From positions 62,001 to 126,000 of the forward strand of contig FONB01000006.1 of NCBI GenBank assembly GCA_900112785.1: a stretch of DNA of 64,000 bases, in the 5' to 3' direction. Below are positions 49,001 through 61,165 of this stretch, in pieces (the stretch's first letter is position 1; each line of letters begins with the position of its first letter). The notes under the pieces are model-generated. The model did no database searches. It saw only the letters and a list, made by a program, of their open reading frames with translations, and was not told the DNA's origin. The position numbers were made by a program, and so were the translations under genes. This DNA is from Phytobacter palmae. Lineage in GTDB: Bacteria > Pseudomonadota > Gammaproteobacteria > Enterobacterales > Enterobacteriaceae.

Positions 49001-49777
49001 TTATTTCGACTCACGCTGCTCAAACACCGTTTTGAAAACCGGCGCGGCGGAAAAAGCATTAGGCCAGCCGGAGTAGTAGGCAAGGTGACTCAGTGCGCCT
49101 GAAGCCTGCTGCCGGGTCAGGCCGTTATTCATTGCCCGGTTAAGGTGCGGCGGAATTTGCTGTACCTGCCCGTTTGCAATCAGGGCAGACAGGGTCACCA
49201 GACTTCTGTCCCGTGGTGCAAGCCCGGGACGCAGCCACAATTCCCGGAAAAGCACGTCGGTGGTGTCGCTGACAAGCCCCGGCACCGCGCTACCGATACT
49301 CTGTTCCACGCGTGCAGCGCGAGCTGCTTCCGCTTTTTCATCGATCGGCAGCAGCGCCTCCTCCGCGCGAGGAAGCTGTTCAGCGTTAATTCCTTTTTGC
49401 AGGAATATCTCTTTCGTTACCGCTGCGGCCGCAATGGCATTGCCCCAGCCGGCATAGAACGCCAGCTGCGTGATGGTTTCGGAAAGCTCAGCCGGCTTAA
49501 CACCGTTTTTCAGCGCCAGCTCCAGCTGCTCCGGTAAAAGTACGGTCTGATTCCGGGCAATAACCGCTGCAACGGTCACGAGGCTGCGATCGCGTGGCGA
49601 CAAATCGTTTCTTTTCCAGAGGTCTCCTGCCAGCCTGGTGCTGGCATAGCGTCCGAGCGCGGGGGATACTGCCTCTATGTCGGTGTCTGACAGCGGGCCC
49701 CGCTGCGCCCCCGTTTCTGCAAGGGCGCCAGCCGATCCGAGAGAAAGCGCCAGCGCAACTGCCGTTGAAGTTTTCAT
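49001..49777 (-). CDS. Carboxymuconolactone-decarboxylase-like double-domain protein, Sec-exported
   Basis: A 258-aa protein with a Sec signal ([20 protein letters not shown]). Two CMD repeats ([13 protein letters not shown] ... AFYAGWGNA and [13 protein letters not shown] ... [11 protein letters not shown]) are clear. No cysteine, hence no AhpD peroxidatic motif. Closest paralogue is the lipoprotein form at 38679. Cotranscribed with a cupin ten bases upstream, mirroring the cupin-CMD pair at 33560-34778. Confidence 0.85.
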   Translation of the reverse strand: MKTSTAVALALSLGSAGALAETGAQRGPLSDTDIEAVSPALGRYASTRLAGDLWKRNDLSPRDRSLVTVAAVIARNQTVLLPEQLELALKNGVKPAELSETITQLAFYAGWGNAIAAAAVTKEIFLQKGINAEQLPRAEEALLPIDEKAEAARAARVEQSIGSAVPGLVSDTTDVLFRELWLRPGLAPRDRSLVTLSALIANGQVQQIPPHLNRAMNNGLTRQQASGALSHLAYYSGWPNAFSAAPVFKTVFEQRESK

Positions 49778-49787
49778 ATTATCCCCC

Positions 49788-50246
49788 TTACTGGTACTGT
49801 GCGTCTGAGACGGGCTCCTGCCAGTCCACGTTCTTACCGTCCACCATATACGTCATGGCCAGATGGCTCATGGGGGACGTCGCCGTGGCACCATGCCAGT
49901 GGCGTACAGTTGCAGGGATCCATACAACATCACCCGGAGCGATATCCTGGCGCGCTTTACCTTCTTCCTGAACCCAGCCTTTACCGGCCGTAACAATCAG
50001 CAACTGCCCGGCGGGGTGAGTATGCCAGGCCGTGCGCGCACCCGGGGCGAAATCCACCTGGCCCAGATTGGCACGCGTGGACGCGTTTGGCGGCAACAAC
50101 GGGCTGACAACCGCATGACCTGAGAAGTTATCGGCCTTGCCGACGACAGAAGGGGTCTGCCCGTTACGGCGAATTTCAATGCCTTCGGCAGAAACCTGGG
50201 CGGCCCCCAGTACGGATATGGCTGCAGCAGCAATAATCGCTTTCAT
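49788..50246 (-). CDS. Exported cupin, (R)-mandelonitrile-lyase-like
   Basis: A 152-aa cupin with a Sec signal (residues 1-20, VSA-E). Metal ligands in WHTHPAGQ and RHWHGATATSPMSHLA match small manganese cupins including bacterial hydroxynitrile lyases. Paralogue of 33560. It is the first gene of a minus-strand operon (cupin, CMD, SDR and perhaps MFS, hydrolase, cyclophilin-like) and is divergent from LysR 50425 with 178 bp between. Confidence 0.86.
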   Translation of the reverse strand: MKAIIAAAAISVLGAAQVSAEGIEIRRNGQTPSVVGKADNFSGHAVVSPLLPPNASTRANLGQVDFAPGARTAWHTHPAGQLLIVTAGKGWVQEEGKARQDIAPGDVVWIPATVRHWHGATATSPMSHLAMTYMVDGKNVDWQEPVSDAQYQ

Positions 50247-50424
50247 CTTTCACCTCGCTGGTTACTTTCGGCTAAATGGCGTAGCGGATTACATTAATTC
50301 CCTGCAAATGAAAACGCCTTTTGTCGGGAGGAATGGTTATTTAGTGAACGAAGAAAGTATATCTGAGGACGTATTAAGTGATTAGATGGTAAAATGAGAT
50401 TGAAATTATAAGGAGAACCTCTAA

Positions 50425-51336
50425 ATGGCTGATGATAATCTGAATGCCCTTGCTGCATTTATGGTGGTGGCTAAGGAACAGAATTTCACGCGAGCGGCAA
50501 AACGTCTGGGTGTTTCACAGTCAGCGCTCAGTCAGACTGTTCGTGTTCTGGAAGCACAACTCGGGATCCGGTTGCTTAACCGAACGACCAGAAGAGTTGT
50601 CCCAACTGAAGCTGGGGAACGTTTACTCGCTTCAGTTGGACCTCAGATAGAGGATATTCAGCGGCAGTTAATGGTGCTGAGTGAATTACGTGATAAGCCA
50701 GCCGGTACAATACGACTTACCGCAACAGAATATGCAGCAGAGTCAATACTCTGGCCAGCAGTGTCGCGTCTCGTTAAAAAATACCCCGATATTAAAGTCG
50801 AAATTCTTACAGATTATGGGCTAACTGACATCGTAAGAGATCGTTTTGATGCCGGTGTACGTCCCGGAGAAACTATTGCCAAAGACATGATTGCTGTTCG
50901 TATTGCGCCAGATATGCGGATGACAGTGGCGGGATCTCCAGATTATTTCAGTAACCGGCATGCGCCCATTACTCCACAGGAATTGACAGAACACTGTTGT
51001 ATAAACCTGCGCCTTTCCGGGCATGGAGGACTCTATGCATGGGAGTTTGAAAAGGACGGGCGAGAACTGAATGTGCGAGTTGATGGTCAACTGGTTTTCA
51101 ATACGGGAAGCATGATACTGAAAGCGGCGCTTGAAGGTCGAGGGCTAGCCTATCTACCAGAAGGGCAGCTTGAACCCTATATAACATCCGGGGCTCTTGT
51201 TCGCGTGCTTGAGGATTGGTGTGAACCTTACTCTGGATATCACCTTTACTATCCAGGCCACCGACAACCCACCCCGGCATTTAGCCTGCTAGTTGATGAA
51301 CTTCGCTATTCAACACGCGAGAAGCATCAGAGTTAA
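50425..51336 (+). CDS. LysR-family regulator (paralogue of 37690)
   Basis: A 303-aa regulator; helix-turn-helix at about 20-40 (FTRAAKRLGVSQSALSQTV). The ATG follows AAGGAG. It shares extensive sequence with the LysR at 37690 including the C-terminal VLEDWC and LYYPGHRQ region. It most likely controls the divergent cupin-CMD-SDR operon. Confidence 0.9.
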   Translation: MADDNLNALAAFMVVAKEQNFTRAAKRLGVSQSALSQTVRVLEAQLGIRLLNRTTRRVVPTEAGERLLASVGPQIEDIQRQLMVLSELRDKPAGTIRLTATEYAAESILWPAVSRLVKKYPDIKVEILTDYGLTDIVRDRFDAGVRPGETIAKDMIAVRIAPDMRMTVAGSPDYFSNRHAPITPQELTEHCCINLRLSGHGGLYAWEFEKDGRELNVRVDGQLVFNTGSMILKAALEGRGLAYLPEGQLEPYITSGALVRVLEDWCEPYSGYHLYYPGHRQPTPAFSLLVDELRYSTREKHQS

Positions 51337-51350
51337 TCTTTCCTGATAAA

Positions 51351-51380
51351 TGACGGTCAGCTATGAGCGAAAAGCGGACT
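51351..51380 (-). repeat. Dispersed ~30-bp repeat, copy 2
   Basis: The minus strand reads AGTCCGCTTTTCGC then TCATAGCTGACCGTCA. About 23 of 30 positions match copy 3 at 55175, which is in the opposite orientation on the far side of the ATPase/HEPN cassette. Confidence 0.6.
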
Positions 51381-51603
51381 GTACTTTTCTGAAATGCAGG
51401 AAGATAGCTACGTGGGATACTTACGGTGTGCAGTTGGTGACTCTGGACCTTTGTTTTGCCGCTGAACAGTCTGCACAGTTATGGGATGCGTGAACTGTGC
51501 TTTTTACTTCAACAAAAGTTATATTTATTCAACAAAGCCTAAAGGGGCTAAAAGCCCCTTTATAGATTCATTCATCAATAAAACCTTTAGGATGCCTTAA
51601 TGG

Positions 51604-54399
51604 CTAGACCCCAAGGTAGTTTGTATATAAATAAGCAATGCTATATCTATTTTTATTACCCACCATGTAAGTTGTAATTATTTTTGTGGCAATAAGAACC
51701 TGTTTCAATTGCTCTACCGTGCTGCCACTTATGCTTTCATCCTCTTTATTATTATCCTTTATTTCCAAAATCAACTTATCAAATGAAGATTCATCAAGCC
51801 AACTTTTCTTAAACTGTGGACTGATCTTGTTTTGTGAAAAATCTGCGCAGAAGTATTTAATAAATTCATTCCCTTGCTCATTCCATAGATCTCCGAGATA
51901 GTTCACAACAGCATTTTTGCGAACATTCTTGCTTGTACAATAAGCCAATCCTATAATCGCATCCTTTCTGAACCCTTTATTTTTGTCTTGCTCATCTTGC
52001 TCCTTTATAGCATTGATAAGTAAATCTATAAATGGCCTCAAGTTGACTGTTTTGTCGGCACTTTGAATGTTTCGATATAAGTCGATATAGGCAGTGCTCG
52101 TTGTTCCATTATTCTTAGGTCTTGGATATCCAAAGAATGAATTGATAATCGGTTCTATTATCCCACTATCCAAAGGCAATTGATTATGTAACTTAGATTT
52201 AATCGTTAATTTTTTACTTATTGATGACAATAGATATGGACTAATTCTATTTTCACCTAAAAATTCCAAAAACTCATCGTGAGCATAATTAAAAACAATT
52301 TTCAAGAAAAATGAAAATATCTCATCCTGAGACCATTCTAAATTAATGCTCTTATTTGAAAATGCATTTTTGTTTGTTAAATTACCTAATCGGTCATATA
52401 AATCACGTCTTAAAAACAACTTTGGGCTAATGTTAGAGTAAGGGAACCTTACAGCTAACTTAACTAATGGAGAGATAACGAAGTCCCAAATTGCTGGTTT
52501 CACAATATTATCTAACTGATCAAAAGTGATTACTAGGCGTTTATCACTTTTTCTGAGCATAATGTTTGCATTTTCTAAATCCTTTTCAATTAAATCTATA
52601 TTTGAATCATTTTTTATGATGTTCGAAATTTTACCAGTGGCGGTTGGTGTCCCTAATGGAACTAATAATCTTTTATTTTTACTTTCAAACCCTCCCCTAG
52701 TGAAGAGTGAATTCCAAATAAAGAAAAGCCAGAAGTTTTTAACGAAAACCTCATTCTTGAAGTCATCTTGATTAAATAAAAATTCAAAATTATCATTGTC
52801 AAAGTTTGTGATGTTAATGACACTATAATTTAAATGTTTTTTCTGAGATTTAATAATTAGATTATCGAAAAAACTCTCAATTTGTAGTGCTTTGTAGAAT
52901 GCAGTTTTACCGGTACCCTTATCTCCCAAGAGAATATTCTTTTCAGGAATAAGAAAATCTTCCATACATGGGCGTAGATAAAAATCCCTTTCCATATACT
53001 CTGGAGTGTAAGGAATATTTTCAGCATATAAATTAGGTAATTTACTGTTGACTTTTTCCAATATTAAGTCTTGCAACTTCAAGTCGATACTTAAATTTTC
53101 ATGAGCTGAATAAGCTTTAGATGAATGTATGTCACCCTCATTTTCAACTTCTGTTGATAAAACTATAGGTGACGGTGTCTCATCGTCATTAGTGAAATTG
53201 AATTCACTTTCGATATCTTTTTTAAATGAACATACAACATCATGAATGGTCTTGAAAAATCTATGATACTGAACTGGTCCAATATCACCGTTCAGAAAAT
53301 CATTTAAATCACTTGGATCTTCATTTTCAGTCCCTATTTTCTCTAAGACATCAAGCCTATTGAAGTAAAAAGTATCAGGTTTATACTCCTGTTCAAATAA
53401 ACTTGAAATATATTTATTGAAATTTTCGAATCGCTTACTAAAATTGCTGTTAATGATTGACAGAATTATACTTGAGCTTATTTTATTTTTATTTATGATG
53501 TTGGATGTGTATTCAACACCTGGCTGGTTTTGGATATCATCACCACCTAAAAACACTATATGGGTAGATATGCTTGCCAAAGCCCCGAATATATTATTAA
53601 ACCCAGTTCTTGAATCAACTAAGATAACATCCGGTGAGTATTCATTATTAATGTCATCTATTAACTTGGACAGAATAGATTGTAATGAATCACCTTGCAG
53701 ATCAATTTTTGCAATTCCTTCTAAGTAACTCAGTACGTTTTTAAAATCAAATAGAATATTTCCAGCAGAAATTAAATTAATCGAACCTTCTCCGGAATAT
53801 GCACTCTCTATGCCAAATACATAATCTTTTAATTCTGTTTTAGACGAAAATGTTTTGTCATTTAAATACTCTACGAGTCCGCTCCTATTATTCTCGCTTT
53901 GAGAACTGTTGAAGAAATTCAACAAACCAGGAGCTTCAAAATCACAATCAACTACAAATACATTTTTCCCCTGCTTAGCTAAATAAGAAGCTGTAAGTGC
54001 TAAAGATGTTGTTCTACCGACACCACCTTTGTAGCTATAAAAAGTAATTAAATTTCGCTTGCTCGTTAACGTATCTTCTTCATTTAAGTCCAATAATGTC
54101 GTCAATGATCTACGTAAACCTAAAAAATAAGAATTCCCTTCAAACTTGGATATAAAAAGGTCATCTTTAGAGTCTTCTATTGATAAATAATGAAATTTAA
54201 TTTTTTTATCAGAAAAATAGTCAAGTTCAAACGAGCTTAAATTAAGGTTTTTTAAATCATTGATCTCATCACTAACTATATAAATGTTTATTAACCCATT
54301 CACTCTCATCTCAATAAAGAAGTTATCTATTTCACCTGTAGCTTTCTTTACTTTTAATTCCTTATCTAAAATCTCAATGAATTCTATTGACTTTAACAT
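51604..54399 (-). CDS. KGGVGR-type ParA-like ATPase fused to a second P-loop NTPase (candidate defence protein)
   Basis: A 931-aa protein in very AT-rich DNA. After ~115 N-terminal residues comes a ParA/MinD-like domain: deviant Walker A YSYKGGVGRTT (122-131), VVDCDFEAPG (149-158) and VDSRTGF (261-267). A second NTPase domain has Walker A GDKGTGKTA (492-500) and a probable Walker B LVITFDQLD (622-630), followed by a ~300-residue helical region. This architecture recalls large defence NTPases that couple sensing to an effector. No nuclease or protease motif is visible, so the effector may be the HEPN-like neighbour encoded nine bases upstream. Substrate and trigger unknown. Confidence 0.8.
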   Translation of the reverse strand: MLKSIEFIEILDKELKVKKATGEIDNFFIEMRVNGLINIYIVSDEINDLKNLNLSSFELDYFSDKKIKFHYLSIEDSKDDLFISKFEGNSYFLGLRRSLTTLLDLNEEDTLTSKRNLITFYSYKGGVGRTTSLALTASYLAKQGKNVFVVDCDFEAPGLLNFFNSSQSENNRSGLVEYLNDKTFSSKTELKDYVFGIESAYSGEGSINLISAGNILFDFKNVLSYLEGIAKIDLQGDSLQSILSKLIDDINNEYSPDVILVDSRTGFNNIFGALASISTHIVFLGGDDIQNQPGVEYTSNIINKNKISSSIILSIINSNFSKRFENFNKYISSLFEQEYKPDTFYFNRLDVLEKIGTENEDPSDLNDFLNGDIGPVQYHRFFKTIHDVVCSFKKDIESEFNFTNDDETPSPIVLSTEVENEGDIHSSKAYSAHENLSIDLKLQDLILEKVNSKLPNLYAENIPYTPEYMERDFYLRPCMEDFLIPEKNILLGDKGTGKTAFYKALQIESFFDNLIIKSQKKHLNYSVINITNFDNDNFEFLFNQDDFKNEVFVKNFWLFFIWNSLFTRGGFESKNKRLLVPLGTPTATGKISNIIKNDSNIDLIEKDLENANIMLRKSDKRLVITFDQLDNIVKPAIWDFVISPLVKLAVRFPYSNISPKLFLRRDLYDRLGNLTNKNAFSNKSINLEWSQDEIFSFFLKIVFNYAHDEFLEFLGENRISPYLLSSISKKLTIKSKLHNQLPLDSGIIEPIINSFFGYPRPKNNGTTSTAYIDLYRNIQSADKTVNLRPFIDLLINAIKEQDEQDKNKGFRKDAIIGLAYCTSKNVRKNAVVNYLGDLWNEQGNEFIKYFCADFSQNKISPQFKKSWLDESSFDKLILEIKDNNKEDESISGSTVEQLKQVLIATKIITTYMVGNKNRYSIAYLYTNYLGV

Positions 54400-54408
54400 T
54401 TTTCACCC

Positions 54409-54861
54409 TTAAATTTTAGAAGTAAAACTAACAGCATGATTAAAGAATAAGGTAACATCATGTTGTGACCTTTGTACATTTTCATATCTGTAGTTAGGAC
54501 CCCAATCATCTATCAAATCGTTAATTAATTCATTCTCGCTTCTTGAAGTGAAGTCTGTGAATTTGACTTCTAACTTATTTTGTAATTCAGATAAATCATG
54601 AATCAAGAACTTGTTTCTTTTATTAAATCCTAATGCTTCACAACTTGTATTATTCACTTCATCGGCAGATGGATGTCCATAGAATTCTAAAATCAAATAT
54701 TTTAAAGAGCATTCCAATATATAACCAGACAAATAGTAAAAGTTAGATAATAGCCTAATTTGTTGCTGGCTATTTTCCGAGCAAGATTCCATTTGCTGCC
54801 TTATTATTTCGCAAGTATACTTATGTCTTCTTGCTGAAAATAAAAAATCTTCATATTTCAC
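54409..54861 (-). CDS. HEPN-like small protein, partner of the ATPase
   Basis: A 150-aa, helix-rich, AT-rich-coded protein. YYLSGYILECSLKYLILEFYG in the centre and WGPNYRYEN near the C-terminus match the general pattern of HEPN proteins (the helix with G-x-x-x-E-x-x-LK, and a W...RY segment). A canonical R-x4-6-H ribonuclease motif is not clear; Arg/His in RYENVQRSQH could supply it with altered spacing. It is the first gene of the two-gene unit. The ribosome site is weak. HEPN proteins are common RNase or regulatory parts of toxin-antitoxin and antiphage systems. Confidence 0.6.
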   Translation of the reverse strand: MKYEDFLFSARRHKYTCEIIRQQMESCSENSQQQIRLLSNFYYLSGYILECSLKYLILEFYGHPSADEVNNTSCEALGFNKRNKFLIHDLSELQNKLEVKFTDFTSRSENELINDLIDDWGPNYRYENVQRSQHDVTLFFNHAVSFTSKI

Positions 54862-57184
<2,323 letters not shown>

Positions 57185-57191
57185 TACCCGG

Positions 57192-57222
57192 AAGGGTCCG
57201 TACTCTATTGCGGACCCTTATT
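57192..57222 (+). terminator. Terminator after aldo-keto reductase pair
   Basis: AAGGGTCCG, a ten-base loop, then CGGACCCTT followed by ATTTCGTTT, seven bases after the stop codon. Confidence 0.75.
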
Positions 57223-57619
57223 TCGTTTGATTAATCAGGCAGATAACTCAGATAGTTTTGAATCAGGTACATATCTGCTAACGCCATAGTGATAGATGCC
57301 GCCGGAGAAGTCGTGAATAGACATGCCGGAAACAGATTATCCTGCCTACCCCCGCACCATTTCATGAACCTGTTTGTATTAGCTTTAAATTTGTGATCCA
57401 TATTGCAAAAACGGTTCAAAAGCCAGAAACAAAAAACAAACTAAATCAAACAAGTAATTGAGAATTAATCATTCATAAATATGACAAAAGTCACAAAATC
57501 ACAATCAGGTTACTATTTTTAAGAAAAGGTCACTTTTTTACTATGTCATCACCGTTGCGAACAGGGAAAGATAGCGAGATCGGCAAAACATTGACGCGCG
57601 AAGGCATTCAGGAGTCGAG
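57223..57619. other. Promoter region of the PTS operon, no gene seen
   Basis: About 400 bp without a convincing gene; a 62-codon minus-strand frame at 57231-57419 has no support. The right part (57420-57545) is AT-rich and likely holds the operon promoter and regulator sites. Confidence 0.55.
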
Positions 57620-60121
57620 ATGGCGGTGGTTATAACCTATGTATGTGAGCTTCACGAAGGTGTTCATGCCCGGCCTGCCGGATACATCGCGCGGCTATGT
57701 AATCTGTTCCGGGCAGATATCGACTGGGAAAACACCCGTACGGGACTACTGGCAAATGCGAAAAGCGCCCTCTCGCTGATTGCCAGTGACACGCTGGTAA
57801 ACGATACATGCCGCATCACCCTTTGCGGAGAGGATGAAACGCAGGCCGCAGTCCAGTTGCGCACGCTGCTTTCCGATCTCCCGACTTTTAGCCTTGAACC
57901 GGAACCAATAACCACGCAGGGGTATCTGCCCCGCTGCCTGCGCGAGTTGAACCCACAGGTGATTCAGGGAACTCGCATAAATAAAGGCGCAGCCATCGCC
58001 AGACCACAGATAATGCAGAGCCTGACTTTCACCGATATTATCGCCCGCAATCCAGGGTATATCGGCAATATTGAAAGTGAAAAAGCCCGCTTTCTTACCG
58101 GATTAGATGCGTTACGCGTAGAGCAAGAGGCCGCACTCGGAAAAAACCAGGGTATTGAACACGATCTTATTGCGGCACATCTATCTCTGATAACCGACAT
58201 CGCATTTCAGGATAGTGCGATCGGTTATCTGAATAACAACATGAATGCCTGGTCGGCCATCGCGCAGGCGTCCCTTGACTTTTGCCATCAGCTTGAGCGC
58301 TCGCCTAGCCAGTATCTGCAGGAGCGCGCCCTGGATATTCTTGATATTGCGACGCAGCTCATCAGTGCGATCTATGGCGAACAGGCTCTGGCTTACCACC
58401 CGCCTTTGCTAAATGAACCGACAATTGTTTTCGCCAGTCATCTGACCCCCAACCAGTTTCTGGCGCTAAACCGCAAACACCTTGCAGGTCTGGTGCTCTC
58501 CTCTACGGGGAAAACCTCCCATACAGCCATACTGGCTCGTTCGTCAGGTATCCCAACCCTGGCGGATATCGATTTTTCATCGCTGGATTTCGATGTCGAT
58601 CAGCTGATAATCATTGATGGTGAGCCGGGGATCCTGATTACCCATCCGGATGAGAAAGTTCTGCGCTACTACCGTCATGAAATTGCCGTCCAGCAGGATA
58701 TGCAGCAGCGGCTGCGGGAAAATGCTTTAGCGCCCGCAAGAACCCGCGATGGGCATCGCGTAGAGGTAGCCGCTAATATTGCAAGCCTGGCCGAAGCGCA
58801 GGCGGCCTTTGAAAACGGCGCGGAAAGCATCGGCCTGTTTCGCACCGAGATAACATATATGGGCCGCGATTACCCGCCCTCCTGCGCTGAACTGACAAAC
58901 CTGTATAAACAGGTTGTTACTCTGGCAGGGGGGAAGCCCGTTATCTTTCGCACCTTCGATATCGGCGGTGATAAACCGGTTGGATACCTAAGCGTCGACA
59001 ATGAAGAAAACCCGTTTCTTGGTTTCCGGGCAGTGCGTACTTATCCGCAATATCGCGACCTTTTTTCCACCCAACTGAAGGCTATTCTGAGCGCCTCAAC
59101 ATCAGGTAAAGCCAAAATTATGCTGCCGATGATTTCTCGGGTGGAAGAACTTATCTGGTGTCGTGAGGTACTGGAATCGGTTAAACAGGAGATGCGCCAC
59201 GAGGGTCTGGCATTTGATGAACAGACAGCGCTCGGAATCATGCTGGAAGTACCTTCGGTACTCTTTTCTATGGCAGAGATGGCAGAACATGCGGATTTCT
59301 TCAGCGTGGGCAGTAATGACCTGACGCAATACTTTTTCGCCGCAGACCGAGGTAATGCACAGGTAAAAACGCTTTATGACAGTTGCACGCCACCGTTTTT
59401 ACGCGCCCTGCAATTCGCAGTGAAAGAGGCTCATCGCGCCGGTAAGCCTGTCGGGTTGTGCGGTGAACTCGCTGCTGACGAAACCATTCTCCCACTGCTT
59501 ATCGGCATTGGCTTTGATGAATTGAGTATGAACTGCACCGCGATTCCGGGGATTAAGCACGCCCTGGGCCAACTCAGTGCCGGAGATTGCCGGTCGCTGA
59601 CGCAGAATCTTTTGCAAAATCACAACGCACAACAGTTCAAAGCCGCATTACAAAACTCGAGCGTTAGTGCGGCGCAAAAGCCGCTGCTGTCGCCGGAGAT
59701 GGTTTTATGGGGAATTGACGCCGCTGATAAAAACGAGGCTATCAAAATGATGGTTGATAACCTGTGGCTTCAGCAGCGCACCAATACACGTGACAGGCTC
59801 TGCAGTGATATCTGGGCTCGCGAAGTGCCTTTTCCTACCGTCGTTGGCTCGGGCTTTGCTATCCCCCATGCCCAAACGGACGCTGTCAGGGATTCCTCCG
59901 TCAGTATTGCCACGCTCAGGCAACCTATCGCCTGGGGCGGCGTCATGGTGGATACCCTGTTCATGCTGACGATTAGCAAATCCGCGCAGGATAACGAGCA
60001 TATGAAGTACTTCTCCACCCTGGCGCGCATGCTCATGAATGATGAATTTGTCAGCCAGATTAAAGCGGCAAAAAGCCCGGAAGCGCTTTACACGCTGATA
60101 TCCAGAACTCTGGTCTTCTGA
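57620..60121 (+). CDS. PTS multiphosphoryl transfer protein (HPr - enzyme I - EIIA-Fru), FryA/FrwA-like
   Basis: An 833-aa cytosolic fusion that carries phosphate from PEP to a fructose-type EIIB. HPr domain has His16 (EGVHARPAG). Enzyme I domain has the phospho-His301 in GKTSHTAILARSSG plus the PEP-binding FRTFDIGGDKP and ELAADE segments. The C-terminal EIIA-Fru domain has His750 (FAIPHAQTD). Length and order match E. coli FryA (831 aa). It lets this sugar PTS work independently of PtsHI. The ATG follows GGAG; the EIIC gene is 23 bp downstream. Confidence 0.92.
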   Translation: MAVVITYVCELHEGVHARPAGYIARLCNLFRADIDWENTRTGLLANAKSALSLIASDTLVNDTCRITLCGEDETQAAVQLRTLLSDLPTFSLEPEPITTQGYLPRCLRELNPQVIQGTRINKGAAIARPQIMQSLTFTDIIARNPGYIGNIESEKARFLTGLDALRVEQEAALGKNQGIEHDLIAAHLSLITDIAFQDSAIGYLNNNMNAWSAIAQASLDFCHQLERSPSQYLQERALDILDIATQLISAIYGEQALAYHPPLLNEPTIVFASHLTPNQFLALNRKHLAGLVLSSTGKTSHTAILARSSGIPTLADIDFSSLDFDVDQLIIIDGEPGILITHPDEKVLRYYRHEIAVQQDMQQRLRENALAPARTRDGHRVEVAANIASLAEAQAAFENGAESIGLFRTEITYMGRDYPPSCAELTNLYKQVVTLAGGKPVIFRTFDIGGDKPVGYLSVDNEENPFLGFRAVRTYPQYRDLFSTQLKAILSASTSGKAKIMLPMISRVEELIWCREVLESVKQEMRHEGLAFDEQTALGIMLEVPSVLFSMAEMAEHADFFSVGSNDLTQYFFAADRGNAQVKTLYDSCTPPFLRALQFAVKEAHRAGKPVGLCGELAADETILPLLIGIGFDELSMNCTAIPGIKHALGQLSAGDCRSLTQNLLQNHNAQQFKAALQNSSVSAAQKPLLSPEMVLWGIDAADKNEAIKMMVDNLWLQQRTNTRDRLCSDIWAREVPFPTVVGSGFAIPHAQTDAVRDSSVSIATLRQPIAWGGVMVDTLFMLTISKSAQDNEHMKYFSTLARMLMNDEFVSQIKAAKSPEALYTLISRTLVF

Positions 60122-60144
60122 GCAGCAAACGTTACGAGGCTGAC

Positions 60145-61164
60145 ATGTTAAAACTATTAAAAAATACTAAACGACATTTTATGACCGGCGTCTCCTACAT
60201 GATCCCGTTTGTCGTCGCTGGTGGTGTTCTGTTGGCGCTCGCGGTGATGTTTAACGGGGAAGCCGCCGTACCGGACCATGGTTTCTTGAAGGCCATGTCG
60301 CAAATTGGTATGGCTGGCTTAACCCTGTTTATCCCCATCCTGTCAGGATTTATCGCGTATTCGATGGTCGATAAACCGGGCATCGCGCCGGGTGCCATCG
60401 GCGGCCTGATGGCTTATCAGATGGGCGCCGGATTTTTAGGCGGCATGCTCTCCGGGATTATTGCCGGGCTGGTCGTCTATGTTCTGTTGAACCTGATCGC
60501 CCGGCTTAAAATCCCCCACTTCCTGCGCATGGTATTACCGATATTTATTATTCCGCTGATCGGGACCTTCCTCACCGGCATGGCGGTGTATTACATCATT
60601 GGCGACCCGATTGCCGGGCTGATGAAGTGGCTTAGCGTCTGGCTTGGCAATATGCAGGGCGCGTCGTTTATTATCCTCGGTACCATCCTGGGCTGCATGA
60701 TCGCCGTTGACATGGGCGGCCCAATGAATAAAACCGCTTTTTTCTTTGCTGTTGCACTGATCTCAACGAACCCGCAGCTGATGGCGGCAGTCGCTGCCGC
60801 CGACTGTACTCCGCCTCTGGGGCTGGCGCTGGCAACCTTTCTGTTTAAAGACATCTTTAATGATGTGGAGCGAGAAGCCGGTAAGCCAGCGATAATTATG
60901 GGCTTTATGGGGATAACAGAAGGGGCAATTCCGTTTGCGGCGGCGGATCCGGTACGGGTGATCCCGGCAATTATGCTTGGCAGTGCGGTTGCGGCGATCC
61001 TCTCACTATGGTTTGGCGCAACCAACGCCGCCCCGTGGGGCGGACTTATCGTATTACCGGTAGTCAGCAACCATTTTGGCTACATCGTTTCGGTGGTCGC
61101 CGGGAGCATCACCACCGCCTTTGCGGTGAAAGTCCTGAAGACAGTTATCAAACCTCGGGCATAA
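60145..61164 (+). CDS. PTS fructose-like EIIC permease
   Basis: A 339-aa integral membrane protein with about 9-10 hydrophobic helices. FMTGVSYMIPFVVAGGVLLA near the start, GFLGGMLSGIIAGLV and DMGGPMNKTAFFF are EIIC-Fru signatures, and the late GITEGAIPFA is the conserved substrate loop. It lacks a fused EIIB, which is encoded separately at 62017. Sugar unknown. Confidence 0.92.
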   Translation: MLKLLKNTKRHFMTGVSYMIPFVVAGGVLLALAVMFNGEAAVPDHGFLKAMSQIGMAGLTLFIPILSGFIAYSMVDKPGIAPGAIGGLMAYQMGAGFLGGMLSGIIAGLVVYVLLNLIARLKIPHFLRMVLPIFIIPLIGTFLTGMAVYYIIGDPIAGLMKWLSVWLGNMQGASFIILGTILGCMIAVDMGGPMNKTAFFFAVALISTNPQLMAAVAAADCTPPLGLALATFLFKDIFNDVEREAGKPAIIMGFMGITEGAIPFAAADPVRVIPAIMLGSAVAAILSLWFGATNAAPWGGLIVLPVVSNHFGYIVSVVAGSITTAFAVKVLKTVIKPRA

Positions 61165-61165
61165 T

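Noticed and set aside
57231-57419. 62-codon minus-strand frame before the PTS operon
   Set aside because: Overlaps the terminator and promoter region; no recognisable protein features.
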